A model generated the notes under the pieces. The model saw only the letters and a list, made by a program, of their open reading frames with translations, made no database searches and was not told the DNA's origin. A stretch of 64,000 nt of DNA from positions 1 through 64,000 of the forward strand of contig CANIAP010000002.1 of NCBI GenBank assembly GCA_947465765.1. The letters are read 5' to 3'. The DNA comes from a bacterium (GTDB lineage: Bacteria; Margulisbacteria; Marinamargulisbacteria; SXXA01). This document shows, one piece after another, positions 25,229 through 34,723 of the stretch; position 1 is the stretch's first letter; each line of letters opens with the position of its first letter. The position numbers were made by a program, and so were the translations under genes.

Positions 25229-25812
25229 ATCGTGCGGTTCTGACCTGGCGATTGGCCGTGGCCTGGACCTGGCTATGGCATTTTTCGTCGGATCAGATGT
25301 GGTATGAGATTCGCCAATTGGGGAGGGTAGCTGACTCGTATACTCAAGGGGAAACACCGGCCCATGTTTTGAGGGTGATTGCTGAAAAAGCAGAGATGGG
25401 TTTGGGCACTCGGGTCTTGGATATCGGCTGTGGACGTGGATCGGCCTTGGCGTATTGGGCGAGCGTTTTCGGTGCGGAACCGATTGGGATTGAAGAAGTC
25501 CCCGCGTTGGGTACCGCTACCCGAGAATTGTTTAAGTGCCTGTCCATTTCGGGGACGGTGATTGTCGGGGATTTTGCGGAGGTGGAATGGCCCGATGTCG
25601 ACCTGATTTATATTGCGGGAACCTGTTTTTCTCCCTCTGCGGTGGGTGAATTACAGCGGCGACTGTTGCAATCTTCAGCCAAAACAAAGATCGCTGTGAT
25701 TACCCTTGAGTTGCCGACGACCCTGTTTGACCTTGTTGACGCCGTGTCGGTGCGATTTCCATGGGGGAAAAGTATGCTTCGGATATACGAACCCCGCCTC
25801 AACCCCGTATAA
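25210..25812 (+). CDS. Class I SAM-dependent methyltransferase
   Basis: The 200-residue protein has the SAM-binding motif VLDIGCGRGSALAYWA near residue 70, then an acidic loop (GIEEVPALG) and DLIYIAGTCFS at motif IV. The C-terminal part is short. The N-terminal 35 residues are hydrophobic and tryptophan-rich; the true start could lie downstream of ATG 25210, which overlaps the previous gene by 19 bases. The substrate is unknown. It could modify a product of the glycan run upstream, or be an independent small-molecule or protein methyltransferase. Confidence 0.78.
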   Translation: MATVSVNRAVLTWRLAVAWTWLWHFSSDQMWYEIRQLGRVADSYTQGETPAHVLRVIAEKAEMGLGTRVLDIGCGRGSALAYWASVFGAEPIGIEEVPALGTATRELFKCLSISGTVIVGDFAEVEWPDVDLIYIAGTCFSPSAVGELQRRLLQSSAKTKIAVITLELPTTLFDLVDAVSVRFPWGKSMLRIYEPRLNPV

Positions 25813-25821
25813 TAGCCGCCC

Positions 25822-27450
25822 ATGCTGACTACCCTTCGTATCCAAAATCTGGCGGTTATCGCCGAATGTGACATCGAATTCAACGCTGGATTTACAGTGC
25901 TTACCGGTGAAACGGGGGCAGGGAAATCCATTGTTATTGACGCTATTTCTCTTTTGATGGGGCACCCGGGTGACGAAGGTCTGATCCGAACCGGGGCTGA
26001 TTCAGCGGTGGTTGAAGGGTCCTTTTTACTCCCTCATTCGAGCCCAGAACTGACGGCGTTAATGGAGGGTTCCGATGAGTTGATCGTCTATCGTCGGGTC
26101 TCCCGAGGAAAACCGGCGATTAATCGAATTAACGGCCAGGCGATTTCCTTGAAACAATTGCGACAAGTGATGAAATCCGTGGTTGGGATTACGGGACAAC
26201 ATGATCAGCTCGCTTTGTTTGGTGCCGAGTATCAATTGCGTCTGGTAGACCAATTTGCCAATGCCTGGGGAATTGACGCGTTGCTCACCGACTATAAAGT
26301 GACGTTTAGGGAATGGACCGATGTCACCGCTCGGTATAACGGCTTAGTATCGTCAGAGGGGCAGCTTGCCCAGAAAATTGATTTTCTTCAATTTCAAATC
26401 GACGATATCTCTCAATATCAGCTCAAAGAAGACGAAGAAGAAACCCTTAGCACCATTAAAAAAGACCTGAATCACCGCACCTTGGTGGTGACCCAATTGC
26501 GTGAGGCGGTGTCGGCCTTGAGTCAGATGACGACGGTCAGTCATCGATATATTACCGCCTTAAAAAAAGTGGTGCCTGTGCTCGATCAATTTAATTCGCT
26601 GCTCGAGGCGGCCAATGACATGCAGCTGATGGCGGAAGATCATTCCGATCAATTGGAACGCTATCGCCAAGCAACGGCTAACTTGGATCAGATGGATGTG
26701 GATGCGGTTGAAGCGCGGCTCGATATCCTGTTTAAACTCAAAACCAAATATAAGGCGTTGGATCTTCACTCTCTGTTACATCAATTGGAGGTCATGAAGT
26801 CGGATCGGGACGAGTTGCAGCAATTTGAGTCGACATCGACTCGTCTAGAGTCCCAACGTGAGACGTTACTGGTCCGGTTACGTGAACTCGCCACCGAAAC
26901 TCATCACATTCGGGAGCGGGCCGGAGCGCAGATATCGGAATCCGTCAGTAAAAAGCTAGAGGAATTGGGGTTTAATCAAGCCGATTTTAAAGTTCATCTC
27001 GACTTGGATTTGTCCCGGTTAACGGCGACAGGGGCGACGGTTGTCGAGATGCAAATTGCCCCGAATCCGGGGGAAGATCGGAAGCCGTTAGGTAAAGTGG
27101 CGTCTGGGGGTGAGTTGTCTCGAATTATGTTGGCCGTAAATTCTGTTTTTTTTGAGCTGAACCCAACCCCGACATTGATTTTTGATGAAGTGGATGCCGG
27201 AGTGGGGGGGTTAACGGCGCTCCGAATTGGCGAGCTTTTGAAGCTGACCTCGAAGTCCGCCCAAGTGTTTTGCATTACTCACCTGCCTCAAATTGCCCAA
27301 AATGGGGACCATCATTTGCTCATTGAGAAGCAAGTCAGGGAGGGGCAAACCTTCACCGTGGTCACGTCATTGTTGCCTTCAGACCGCACCGATGAGTTGC
27401 GACGGATGGTTGGCGGCGATTCTGTCGTCGCCAAGGTTGCGCGGGGGTAG
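25822..27450 (+). CDS. recN: DNA repair protein RecN
   Basis: RecN is an SMC-like ATPase recruited to double-strand breaks. The 542-residue protein has Walker A TGETGAGKSIVIDAI near residue 32 and GQHDQLALF near 130. A long coiled-coil middle (about 150-370) follows. The C-terminal half has LASGGELSRIMLAVN-type signature residues (VASGGELSRIM), Walker B TLIFDEVDAGVGG and THLPQIAQNGDHH. It starts 9 bases after the methyltransferase. No LexA-type box is evident in the immediate upstream sequence, which is coding. Confidence 0.96.
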   Translation: MLTTLRIQNLAVIAECDIEFNAGFTVLTGETGAGKSIVIDAISLLMGHPGDEGLIRTGADSAVVEGSFLLPHSSPELTALMEGSDELIVYRRVSRGKPAINRINGQAISLKQLRQVMKSVVGITGQHDQLALFGAEYQLRLVDQFANAWGIDALLTDYKVTFREWTDVTARYNGLVSSEGQLAQKIDFLQFQIDDISQYQLKEDEEETLSTIKKDLNHRTLVVTQLREAVSALSQMTTVSHRYITALKKVVPVLDQFNSLLEAANDMQLMAEDHSDQLERYRQATANLDQMDVDAVEARLDILFKLKTKYKALDLHSLLHQLEVMKSDRDELQQFESTSTRLESQRETLLVRLRELATETHHIRERAGAQISESVSKKLEELGFNQADFKVHLDLDLSRLTATGATVVEMQIAPNPGEDRKPLGKVASGGELSRIMLAVNSVFFELNPTPTLIFDEVDAGVGGLTALRIGELLKLTSKSAQVFCITHLPQIAQNGDHHLLIEKQVREGQTFTVVTSLLPSDRTDELRRMVGGDSVVAKVARG

Positions 27451-27470
27451 CGATCCCTCATCATATTACC

Positions 27471-27476
27471 TATAAT
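27471..27476 (+). promoter_or_regulatory. Possible -10 box of glmS promoter
   Basis: A perfect TATAAT lies about 40 bases before the glmS start codon. No good -35 box is visible at the right distance; the spacer region reaches into the end of recN. The ribosome binding site AAGGAG follows at about 27506-27511. The leader is far too short for a glmS ribozyme. Confidence 0.45.
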
Positions 27477-27516
27477 AGACCTCTTTTTCCCCGTCCTTTA
27501 TACGTAAGGAGTAGAT

Positions 27517-29340
27517 ATGTGTGGAATCGTAGGCTATGTCGGCGATCGAAATCTTGAATCAGTATTACTGGTGGGTCTCGAACGGCTCAGTTACCGGGGG
27601 TATGACTCGTCTGGAATCGCAGCGATTTCTGATGGCGAGCTGAGTTCTTGGAAAACACCCGGTAAAATTCGTGAATTAGAAAAGTTGCTCCAAAACATGA
27701 ACGTCCAAGGACGTGTGGGAATCGGTCATACCCGATGGTCTACCCATGGCGAGCCCAATGAAGTGAACGCGCACCCTCAGGTTAATACGGTCAAAAAAGT
27801 GGCCATCGTTCACAACGGGATTATTGAGAACTATCAATCACTTAAGCTTAAATTAATTGCGGAGGGGTATATCTTTAGGTCCCAAACGGATTCTGAAGTC
27901 ATTGTCCATCTTATCGCGCGCTACCTTCAAGATAGTCTTCTGGAAGCCGTGGAACGGACCCTGCTGGATTTGGAAGGAACGTACGCGTTTGCGGTGATTG
28001 CCGAATCGGATCCGGAGCGGATCATTGCCTGTAAAAAAGGAAGTCCGCTCATTGTGGGATTGGGCAAAAACGAGAACTTTATTTCCTCTGATATTAACGC
28101 GATCATTCCTCACACTAAAGAAATCGTCTACATGGACGATTTGGAGATCGCAATTGTGGAACAAGATAAGGTCACCTTTAAAAAATTGGGCGGGGCGGTG
28201 ATTGAAAAGACGGTTCACCAAATCGCTTGGGAGGCCACTTCAGCGGACAAAAATGGATTTGAACATTATATGCTCAAGGAGATTTTTGAGCAGCCGGCAG
28301 TGGTCCGGAATATTATTTCGGCCAGTGTTAAAGGGGACTCGATTCAATTTGAGGGTCTCCGAATGGGGAACGAAGATCTGATTCGAACCACTCGCTTTAT
28401 TATTCAGGCCTGTGGAACATCTTGGCATGCGGGGTTGGTCGCCAAGTATATGATCGAGCGATATGCCCGCGTCTTAACGGAAGTGGATATTTCGTCGGAG
28501 TTTCGGTATCGACAAATGATTTCTGGGGTCAACGATATCGTTGTGGCCATTTCTCAGTCCGGGGAAACGGCGGATACGCTGGCGTGTATTCGAGAAGCAA
28601 AAAGTAAATTCTTTAAAGTATTGTCCTTTGTGAATGTTCGAGGCTCGACGATTGATCGGGAGTCCGATGGGGTCATTAATACTAATTCTGGGCCTGAAGT
28701 GGGTGTGGCATCGACCAAAAATTACGTCGCACAGCTTGTTAATTTATATCTATTTACCCTGTATATTAGCCAATTAAAATGGACGCTGTCCCAAGCGGAA
28801 GTTCAAACGATGCTGACGGAACTCAAGAAAGTCCCAGGCTATATCGAACGAATTCTAGAACAAAAAGAACAAATTCAAGCCATTGCCGAAAAGTATTACA
28901 AAAAACGAGAGTTCTTGTTTATTGGACGAGGGATGAATTATCCAAGTGCGCTTGAAGGGGCTCTGAAACTTAAGGAGATTTCCTATATTCATGCCACGGG
29001 ATATGCGGCCGGAGAATTGAAGCATGGGCCTATCGCGTTGATTGATGATCAGTTGCCGGTGGTGTGTATCGCGCCAAAATGTTCAACCTACGACAAGATG
29101 ATGAGCAATATTCAGGAAGTGCGGGCACGAAAAGGAAAGACAATCGTAATCGCGACCGAAGGCGATACGGATATCGAAGAATTTGCGGATGACATCATTT
29201 GGATTCCCGATGCATCTGAGGATTTGACTGCGATTTTAACCGTGGTACCGATGCAGTTGTTGGCCTATTACATTGCTGTCCGACTGGAGTGCGATGTGGA
29301 CCAACCCCGTAATTTAGCCAAAAGCGTAACGGTCGAGTAA
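27517..29340 (+). CDS. glmS: Glutamine--fructose-6-phosphate aminotransferase
   Basis: GlmS makes glucosamine-6-phosphate from fructose-6-phosphate and glutamine, the first step to UDP-GlcNAc for peptidoglycan and glycans. The 607-residue protein has the N-terminal nucleophile Cys after Met (MCGIVGYVG), LERLSYRGYDSSG and HTRWSTHGEPN in the glutaminase domain. Two SIS domains follow (CGTSWHAG near 305, ISQSGETADT and GRGMNYPSALEGALKLKEI). It ends with the typical LAKSVTVE. UDP-GlcNAc produced downstream would feed the epimerase WecB two genes later. Confidence 0.98.
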   Translation: MCGIVGYVGDRNLESVLLVGLERLSYRGYDSSGIAAISDGELSSWKTPGKIRELEKLLQNMNVQGRVGIGHTRWSTHGEPNEVNAHPQVNTVKKVAIVHNGIIENYQSLKLKLIAEGYIFRSQTDSEVIVHLIARYLQDSLLEAVERTLLDLEGTYAFAVIAESDPERIIACKKGSPLIVGLGKNENFISSDINAIIPHTKEIVYMDDLEIAIVEQDKVTFKKLGGAVIEKTVHQIAWEATSADKNGFEHYMLKEIFEQPAVVRNIISASVKGDSIQFEGLRMGNEDLIRTTRFIIQACGTSWHAGLVAKYMIERYARVLTEVDISSEFRYRQMISGVNDIVVAISQSGETADTLACIREAKSKFFKVLSFVNVRGSTIDRESDGVINTNSGPEVGVASTKNYVAQLVNLYLFTLYISQLKWTLSQAEVQTMLTELKKVPGYIERILEQKEQIQAIAEKYYKKREFLFIGRGMNYPSALEGALKLKEISYIHATGYAAGELKHGPIALIDDQLPVVCIAPKCSTYDKMMSNIQEVRARKGKTIVIATEGDTDIEEFADDIIWIPDASEDLTAILTVVPMQLLAYYIAVRLECDVDQPRNLAKSVTVE

Positions 29341-29350
29341 GGGGTTTGTG

Positions 29351-30670
29351 ATGCGGATAACGGTAATCGGGGCCGGATATGTAGGGTTAGTGACGGGGGT
29401 GTGTTTGGCCGACTTTGGCCACTCGGTCGACGTCATCGATATTGATGCGTCCCGAATTGAGCGGTTAAAGGCCGGACATAGTCCCATTTTTGAGCCGGGC
29501 ATTGAACGACTGATTACCCACAATTTGGAATCGGGGCGGTTAGCGTTTTCGATGGATTTGGAATCTTCGGTCCATGCGGCATCGGTCGTGTTTATTGCGG
29601 TGAGCACTCCGTCATCGGATACCGGTGAATCCGACCTTCGATACCTGTTTACTGCAGTCGACCAAGTGGCGGCGATTTTGTCTCAACATCCGTCCGAAAC
29701 GCCGACGATTCTCGTGGTCAAAAGCACGGTTCCTGTGGGGACCTGTACGTCGGTTCGGACTCGGCTTCTCAACGCAGGTATTGGAGAAGATCGCTGTATT
29801 GTGGTCTCCAACCCGGAGTTTTTGCGAGAGGGCAATGCCATTGGCGATTGTCTCAATCCCGAACGGGTGGTGATAGGGGCAGAGTCAGCGGTGGCATTTG
29901 ATCGGATGAAGTCGTTGTATCATCCCTACGTCGCCAGAGAAATTCCGTTTGTCGAAGTATCATTAGCGGCGGCGGAACACATCAAATACGCATCAAATGC
30001 CTTTTTGGCGGTCAAAATTTCGTTTATTAATGAGTTGGCGTTGTTGTGTGAAAAAACGCATACCGATGTATTAGAAGTCGCCAGAGGGATGGGGCTGGAC
30101 GCTCGAATCGGTCCCAGTTTTTTGATGCCGGGCCCTGGGTTCGGGGGGTCTTGTTTCCCCAAAGATATTCGCGCATTGGAAGCCGTCGGTCAAAAAAATG
30201 GCGTCGAATTAAAATTGCTTGGGGCAGTGGATCTCATCAATAAACGGCAAAAACGCCATGTTGTGAACCAAGTGCTCACGCGACTTTCGGGGATTTCGGC
30301 GCCGATAGTGGCGGTGTTGGGATTGGCGTTTAAAGCCAATACCGATGATATGAGAGATGCGCCTGCGTTAGATATTCTCCCCGCGCTGATTGCAAACGGT
30401 GCGATGATCCAAGCCTATGATTTGGTGGCGGCGGACAATGCCCGGCCACTCTTAGGTGAGCATGTCCGGTATTGTAGTAGCGCGATGGCGGCTGCGGCGG
30501 ATGCCGATGTTCTGCTAATTTTGACCGAGTGGAACGAATTTTATGATATCGATCTGATGGCGTTGAAGTCTCAGATGCGGACTCCGACCATTGTAGATAC
30601 TCGGCGGGTTATTGATCCTAAATCGGCGACTCGGGCAGGGTTTAACTATTACGGAATTGGACGCGCATGA
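29351..30670 (+). CDS. ugd: UDP-glucose 6-dehydrogenase
   Basis: Ugd oxidises UDP-glucose to UDP-glucuronate with two NAD+. The 439-residue protein has the N-terminal Rossmann motif VIGAGYVGLVTGVCLADFG. STVPVGT and NPEFLREGNAI follow, then EHIKYASNAFLAVKISFINE and the catalytic Cys in GFGGSCFPKD. The C-terminal domain has GLAFKANTDDMRDAPA. ATG 29351 is preferred over the adjacent GTG because of spacing to an AAGGGG site. The next gene overlaps by ATGA. It could be specific for another UDP-sugar, since the related WecC enzyme has the same motifs. Confidence 0.9.
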   Translation: MRITVIGAGYVGLVTGVCLADFGHSVDVIDIDASRIERLKAGHSPIFEPGIERLITHNLESGRLAFSMDLESSVHAASVVFIAVSTPSSDTGESDLRYLFTAVDQVAAILSQHPSETPTILVVKSTVPVGTCTSVRTRLLNAGIGEDRCIVVSNPEFLREGNAIGDCLNPERVVIGAESAVAFDRMKSLYHPYVAREIPFVEVSLAAAEHIKYASNAFLAVKISFINELALLCEKTHTDVLEVARGMGLDARIGPSFLMPGPGFGGSCFPKDIRALEAVGQKNGVELKLLGAVDLINKRQKRHVVNQVLTRLSGISAPIVAVLGLAFKANTDDMRDAPALDILPALIANGAMIQAYDLVAADNARPLLGEHVRYCSSAMAAAADADVLLILTEWNEFYDIDLMALKSQMRTPTIVDTRRVIDPKSATRAGFNYYGIGRA

Positions 30671-31836
30671 CATATCGCCCTGGGATTATTATTGGAACCC
30701 GGCCGGAAGCCATTAAAATGGCGCCATTGGTGGCGGCCTTTCGGGAAACGGAGGGTATCAAGCCCATCGTTATTGTCACGGGTCAGCACAACGAATTGTT
30801 ACACCCCGTTTTGTCGTTCTTTGGAATTTTTCCTGAGGTGGAGTTGGGAGTGATGGTCCGTGGGCAATCGTTGGCCGAATTAAATTCTCGGCTTCTTTTT
30901 GAGTTGGATCGTGTGATTCCAACATTAAATTTGAACTCGATTTTGGTACAAGGGGATACCACGTCCGCGTTGGCGGGAGCGATGGTGGGTTTTTACCGAA
31001 AAATTGATGTCGTTCATATTGAAGCCGGGCTTCGGACTGACGATCTTTATGCGCCGTTTCCTGAAGAATTTAATCGACGGGTGATCGATCAGGTGGCGAT
31101 GGTTAAGTTCCCCCCGACAGAGGCCTCGTTGACGCGATTGGTGGCTGAAAATCTGGGGGCGAATGCAGTCATGGTGGGAAATACAGTGATTGATGCCTTG
31201 CTGTTGGGCCTTCAACTGATCGATCAGCGGGGTGTCCAGCCCTATCACGAATGGATGGCATCTCTGGGATGCGTGCCCGGCGCACGACGAATTTTGGTGA
31301 CGACCCATCGCCGTGAAAATGGCGGCGCGCCATTGGATCAAATTTGTTGGGCGTTACGCCAGCTCTTGGACGAAAATCCTGAGTTGGAAATTTTGCTTCC
31401 CGTTCATCGTAATCCCGAGTTTTTTGACACCATTCATCGACGACTCAAAGATACCCGTCGGATGATTTTGTTAGAGCCGTTGCCTTACGATAAATTAATC
31501 TGGGCAATGAGCCAATCGACCCTCGTTCTGACCGATTCGGGTGGGCTACAAGAAGAAGCCCCCGCGTTAAATAAGCCCGTATTAGTCATGAGGGATGTCA
31601 CCGAACGTCCCGAAGGCGTTACTTCAGGTTGCGCGGTGCTGGTGGGGACGTCACAGGCGAAAATTGTGAACGAAGTCACTCGGCTGCTTCGGGATCCCGA
31701 GGCCTACTCCGCGATGGCCGGGAGCCCGAATCCTTACGGTGACGGGACGGCTTCCCGTCAAATTGTTAACTATCTCAAATCTCATTTTACCCAAGAGGTG
31801 ACCCCTGGCAACGTTAACTTTAACCCCACTCAATAA
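30667..31836 (+). CDS. wecB: UDP-N-acetylglucosamine 2-epimerase
   Basis: WecB interconverts UDP-GlcNAc and UDP-ManNAc for surface polysaccharides. The 389-residue protein has GTRPEAIKMAPLV, VTGQHNELL and VQGDTTSALAGA. HIEAGLRTDDLYAPFPEEFNR and TTHRRENGG follow, then DSGGLQEEAP with the uridine-binding region. It overlaps the dehydrogenase gene by ATGA. With WecB adjacent, the dehydrogenase could act on UDP-ManNAc to give UDP-ManNAcA, as in enterobacterial common antigen synthesis. That pairing is an inference from context. Confidence 0.95.
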   Translation: MTYRPGIIIGTRPEAIKMAPLVAAFRETEGIKPIVIVTGQHNELLHPVLSFFGIFPEVELGVMVRGQSLAELNSRLLFELDRVIPTLNLNSILVQGDTTSALAGAMVGFYRKIDVVHIEAGLRTDDLYAPFPEEFNRRVIDQVAMVKFPPTEASLTRLVAENLGANAVMVGNTVIDALLLGLQLIDQRGVQPYHEWMASLGCVPGARRILVTTHRRENGGAPLDQICWALRQLLDENPELEILLPVHRNPEFFDTIHRRLKDTRRMILLEPLPYDKLIWAMSQSTLVLTDSGGLQEEAPALNKPVLVMRDVTERPEGVTSGCAVLVGTSQAKIVNEVTRLLRDPEAYSAMAGSPNPYGDGTASRQIVNYLKSHFTQEVTPGNVNFNPTQ

Positions 31837-31843
31837 CCGTCGT

Positions 31844-33430
31844 TTGGCCGGTCGACCGGTGGTCTTGATTATTATGGATGGCGTCGGAATCGGAAAACAG
31901 GACGCGGCCGATGCGGTCTTTTTAGCGAACACTCCGACCTTGGACAAGTTGATGGCGCTGCCGACCTATCGCGAATTGAGGGCCCATGGCAAAGCCGTGG
32001 GGATGCCCTCAGATGAGGACATGGGCAATAGCGAGGTGGGACATAATGCATTGGGCGCTGGGCGCATATTTGACCAAGGAGCATCGCTGGTTCGAACGGC
32101 GATCGATACCGGCGCGTTGTTTGCAGGACCGGTTTGGAGCCCATTAATCAAAAATGTCATCGAGGCACAATCGACATTTCATTGGATTGGATTGTTATCG
32201 GATGGGAACGTTCACTCGCATATTGATCACCTGATCGCGATGGTGCGTCATGCGGCTTCCGAAGGCGTCCGCCGGGGTCGAATTCATGTGCTCTTGGATG
32301 GTCGGGATGTCGCTGAAAAGTCTGCGTTAGAGTATCTGGATCGACTGAACTCCGTTTTGGCCGAAATAAATGGTGCCGGTAATGACTATCAAGTGGCCTC
32401 AGGGGGGGGGCGAATGGTAACGACGATGGATCGCTACAATGCCGATTGGGAGATCGTGAAACGGGGATGGGATGCGCATGTGTTGGGGCTTGCAAGGCCA
32501 TTTCCTGACGCAGAAACGGCGGTCCAAACCTTTTACGACGAAGATCCGAAAGCCATTGATCAATATTTGCCATCGTTTACGGTTGTGAAGGAGGGCCACC
32601 CGATCGGTACGATCAATGACGGGGATAGTGTGGTGATGTTCAATTTTCGGGGTGACCGCGCCATTGAATTGACGATGGCATTGGATTCAGACGAGTTTTC
32701 ACGATTTGATCGCGTGCGGGTTCCTCAAATTTGTTTTGCGGGGATGATGCAATATGACGGGGACCTTCATCTTCCGCGACAGTTTTTGGTGAATCCCCCC
32801 GCGATTGAGCATCCCGTTGGGGACTACATGTGTGGAGCGGGGCTTCGTAGCTTTGCCATTTCGGAAACCCAAAAATATGGCCATGTGACCTATTTCTGGA
32901 ACGGAAATAATTCGGGATACATTGACCCCAATTTGGAACTTTATGTGGAAGTGCCGTCGGATCGTATTCAATTTGATCAAGCGCCGGATATGCAAGCGGT
33001 TCACATTACCGACAAAGCGATTGAGCTGATTGAGTCCGGTAAATTTGATTTTGGACGGATTAATTACCCCAATGGGGATATGGTCGGTCACACCGGGAAT
33101 CTAGAGGCAACGATTCGCGCCGTAGAGACGACCGATTACAGTGTGAAACGGATTATTGATGCGGTTAGCGCCCAAGGCGGTGCCGTGATGGTATTGGCGG
33201 ATCATGGCAACGCCGACGAAATGTTTACTGAGAAAAACGGAATTCGAACCCCAAAAACAGCCCATACGTTAAACCCGGTACCCTGTGCGATTATGGATTT
33301 TCGACGCAATGCCGTCTACCAATGGGCGGAAATTCCCAACGCGGGCCTGGCCAACGTGGCGGCAACTCTCTGTAATTTATTGGGGTATCATGCGCCTCCG
33401 GGGTATGAACCGTCGCTGATTGCATTTTGA
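31844..33430 (+). CDS. gpmI: 2,3-bisphosphoglycerate-independent phosphoglycerate mutase
   Basis: GpmI interconverts 3- and 2-phosphoglycerate in glycolysis using two manganese ions. The 528-residue protein shows VVLIIMDGVGIG with the first metal Asp, then GNSEVGHNALGAGR with the catalytic Ser. LLSDGNVHSHIDHL, FNFRGDRAIELT and VLADHGNADEM follow, the last holding metal ligands. TTG 31844 gives the usual N-terminal length. No clear ribosome binding site precedes it, and a CTG at 31805 after GAGG is a less likely alternative. It ends a same-strand run and converges with an ATPase gene. Confidence 0.95.
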   Translation: MAGRPVVLIIMDGVGIGKQDAADAVFLANTPTLDKLMALPTYRELRAHGKAVGMPSDEDMGNSEVGHNALGAGRIFDQGASLVRTAIDTGALFAGPVWSPLIKNVIEAQSTFHWIGLLSDGNVHSHIDHLIAMVRHAASEGVRRGRIHVLLDGRDVAEKSALEYLDRLNSVLAEINGAGNDYQVASGGGRMVTTMDRYNADWEIVKRGWDAHVLGLARPFPDAETAVQTFYDEDPKAIDQYLPSFTVVKEGHPIGTINDGDSVVMFNFRGDRAIELTMALDSDEFSRFDRVRVPQICFAGMMQYDGDLHLPRQFLVNPPAIEHPVGDYMCGAGLRSFAISETQKYGHVTYFWNGNNSGYIDPNLELYVEVPSDRIQFDQAPDMQAVHITDKAIELIESGKFDFGRINYPNGDMVGHTGNLEATIRAVETTDYSVKRIIDAVSAQGGAVMVLADHGNADEMFTEKNGIRTPKTAHTLNPVPCAIMDFRRNAVYQWAEIPNAGLANVAATLCNLLGYHAPPGYEPSLIAF

Positions 33431-33441
33431 TCGCATTAGAA

Positions 33442-34671
33442 TTAGCTTAAAAAATTCAAACACTGTGCCGCGCTTTTAATGGCGACGTCCCCAAATGCAT
33501 ACGGGTAAATGATATTGATATTGGGTGTTTTCACGATTTGAAGGCCCCGTTTGCAGCCTAAGAGGGGCATGATATGTCGCCAGTTATCGCTGGGGGTTGT
33601 TTGGGATAGTTTGACTTCAATAGGAAGCCAAGGTTGATTGTTTTTAAGGATCAAAAAATCAATTTCCTGTTTTTGTTTATTGCGCACGTAACGCAGTTCA
33701 TATTTTCCATAGCCTGCGTCAGTCATATGGTGAACATACTTGAGCAAGTGAGCACCAATGAGATTCTCAAAACGCGCCCCGTCATCGGCTATTTCGCTCC
33801 AGTCCCATAGATAGAGTTTGGTTTCCTTTTTGATGGTACGTGACAAGCGAGTTGAATACGGCATTAGCTCAAAATGATAATAAAGTGCTTCGAGGTAATT
33901 CATCCATCGTTGGATTGTGGTGTAGGCGACCTCCAGGTCTTCGCTGAGTGATTGAATACTCAATGCGTTGGATGCCCGATCTGGGAGTAAAGAAACCAGC
34001 ATTTCAATCCGACTTAATTCGCTAATTCGGGATAGGTCTCTCAAATCTTCTCGGACCAGGCGTTCGATGCGGCCCAATCGCCATGCATTTAGTTTTTTTT
34101 GTGATTGGGCAAATAGCGGCTCTGGAAATGGCCCAAATTCATCGAGGTTATTTAAATGCAAGGAGGATTCGTCTGTCGTGGGATTCGGTGTGTGGAAAAT
34201 TTTGTCGAGGAGGAGATCGGGTGGGGTCGTGTCCCGGTTTTCCAAAAGCTCAGCCAGGGAAAATGGATGCATTCGAAAGTGGTAGTATCGACCTAATAAA
34301 CTATCCCCTCCCTTTTTATAAACGTTTAATGGTGTGCTTCCCGTCACGATGATATCTGCAGGAATATCGAGGGTATCGTAGACGCCCTTTAAGTTGCGTT
34401 TCCATAATTTAGCTTTATGGATTTCATCCAAAATGATGAGCGGGAGTTGATCATGAAATCCATTGGTGATGGCTGAGGGGTCTTTTGTCCATAATTTTCT
34501 GAATCGTAAATCATCCCAATTAAAATAGGCGCCCTGGCCGCGTTCTTTAAGGAGGTGTTTGGTCATTGTCGTTTTTCCGCACTGGCGGGGTCCGGAAATG
34601 AATGCCATTTTATGGCCAGAAAAACAGAGGTCGGCAATGGCTGTTTCGAGATATCGAGGATCTGTGGTCAT
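33442..34671 (-). CDS. AAA ATPase with DUF4143 domain
   Basis: This 409-residue protein belongs to the widespread ATPase family with an N-terminal AAA_14 domain. Walker A is ISGPRQCGKTT near residue 30, Walker B LIILDEIHK near 85, and VTGSTPLN is a sensor segment. The C-terminal DUF4143 domain ends in a nuclease-like core, QEIDFLI followed by PIEVK. That core has the D..ExK spacing of PD-(D/E)xK folds. The physiological role of the family is not known; it is often near mobile elements or toxin-like genes. It sits alone at the end of the minus-strand run after dnaE. Confidence 0.88.
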   Translation of the reverse strand: MTTDPRYLETAIADLCFSGHKMAFISGPRQCGKTTMTKHLLKERGQGAYFNWDDLRFRKLWTKDPSAITNGFHDQLPLIILDEIHKAKLWKRNLKGVYDTLDIPADIIVTGSTPLNVYKKGGDSLLGRYYHFRMHPFSLAELLENRDTTPPDLLLDKIFHTPNPTTDESSLHLNNLDEFGPFPEPLFAQSQKKLNAWRLGRIERLVREDLRDLSRISELSRIEMLVSLLPDRASNALSIQSLSEDLEVAYTTIQRWMNYLEALYYHFELMPYSTRLSRTIKKETKLYLWDWSEIADDGARFENLIGAHLLKYVHHMTDAGYGKYELRYVRNKQKQEIDFLILKNNQPWLPIEVKLSQTTPSDNWRHIMPLLGCKRGLQIVKTPNINIIYPYAFGDVAIKSAAQCLNFLS

Positions 34672-34723
34672 GGGTCTGTTTTTTCATGTGCCGATAAAAT
34701 GGTCACGCTGTTTATTTTAATAC

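Noticed and set aside
27451-27516. glmS ribozyme
   Set aside because: The leader is only 66 bases and lacks the ribozyme core.
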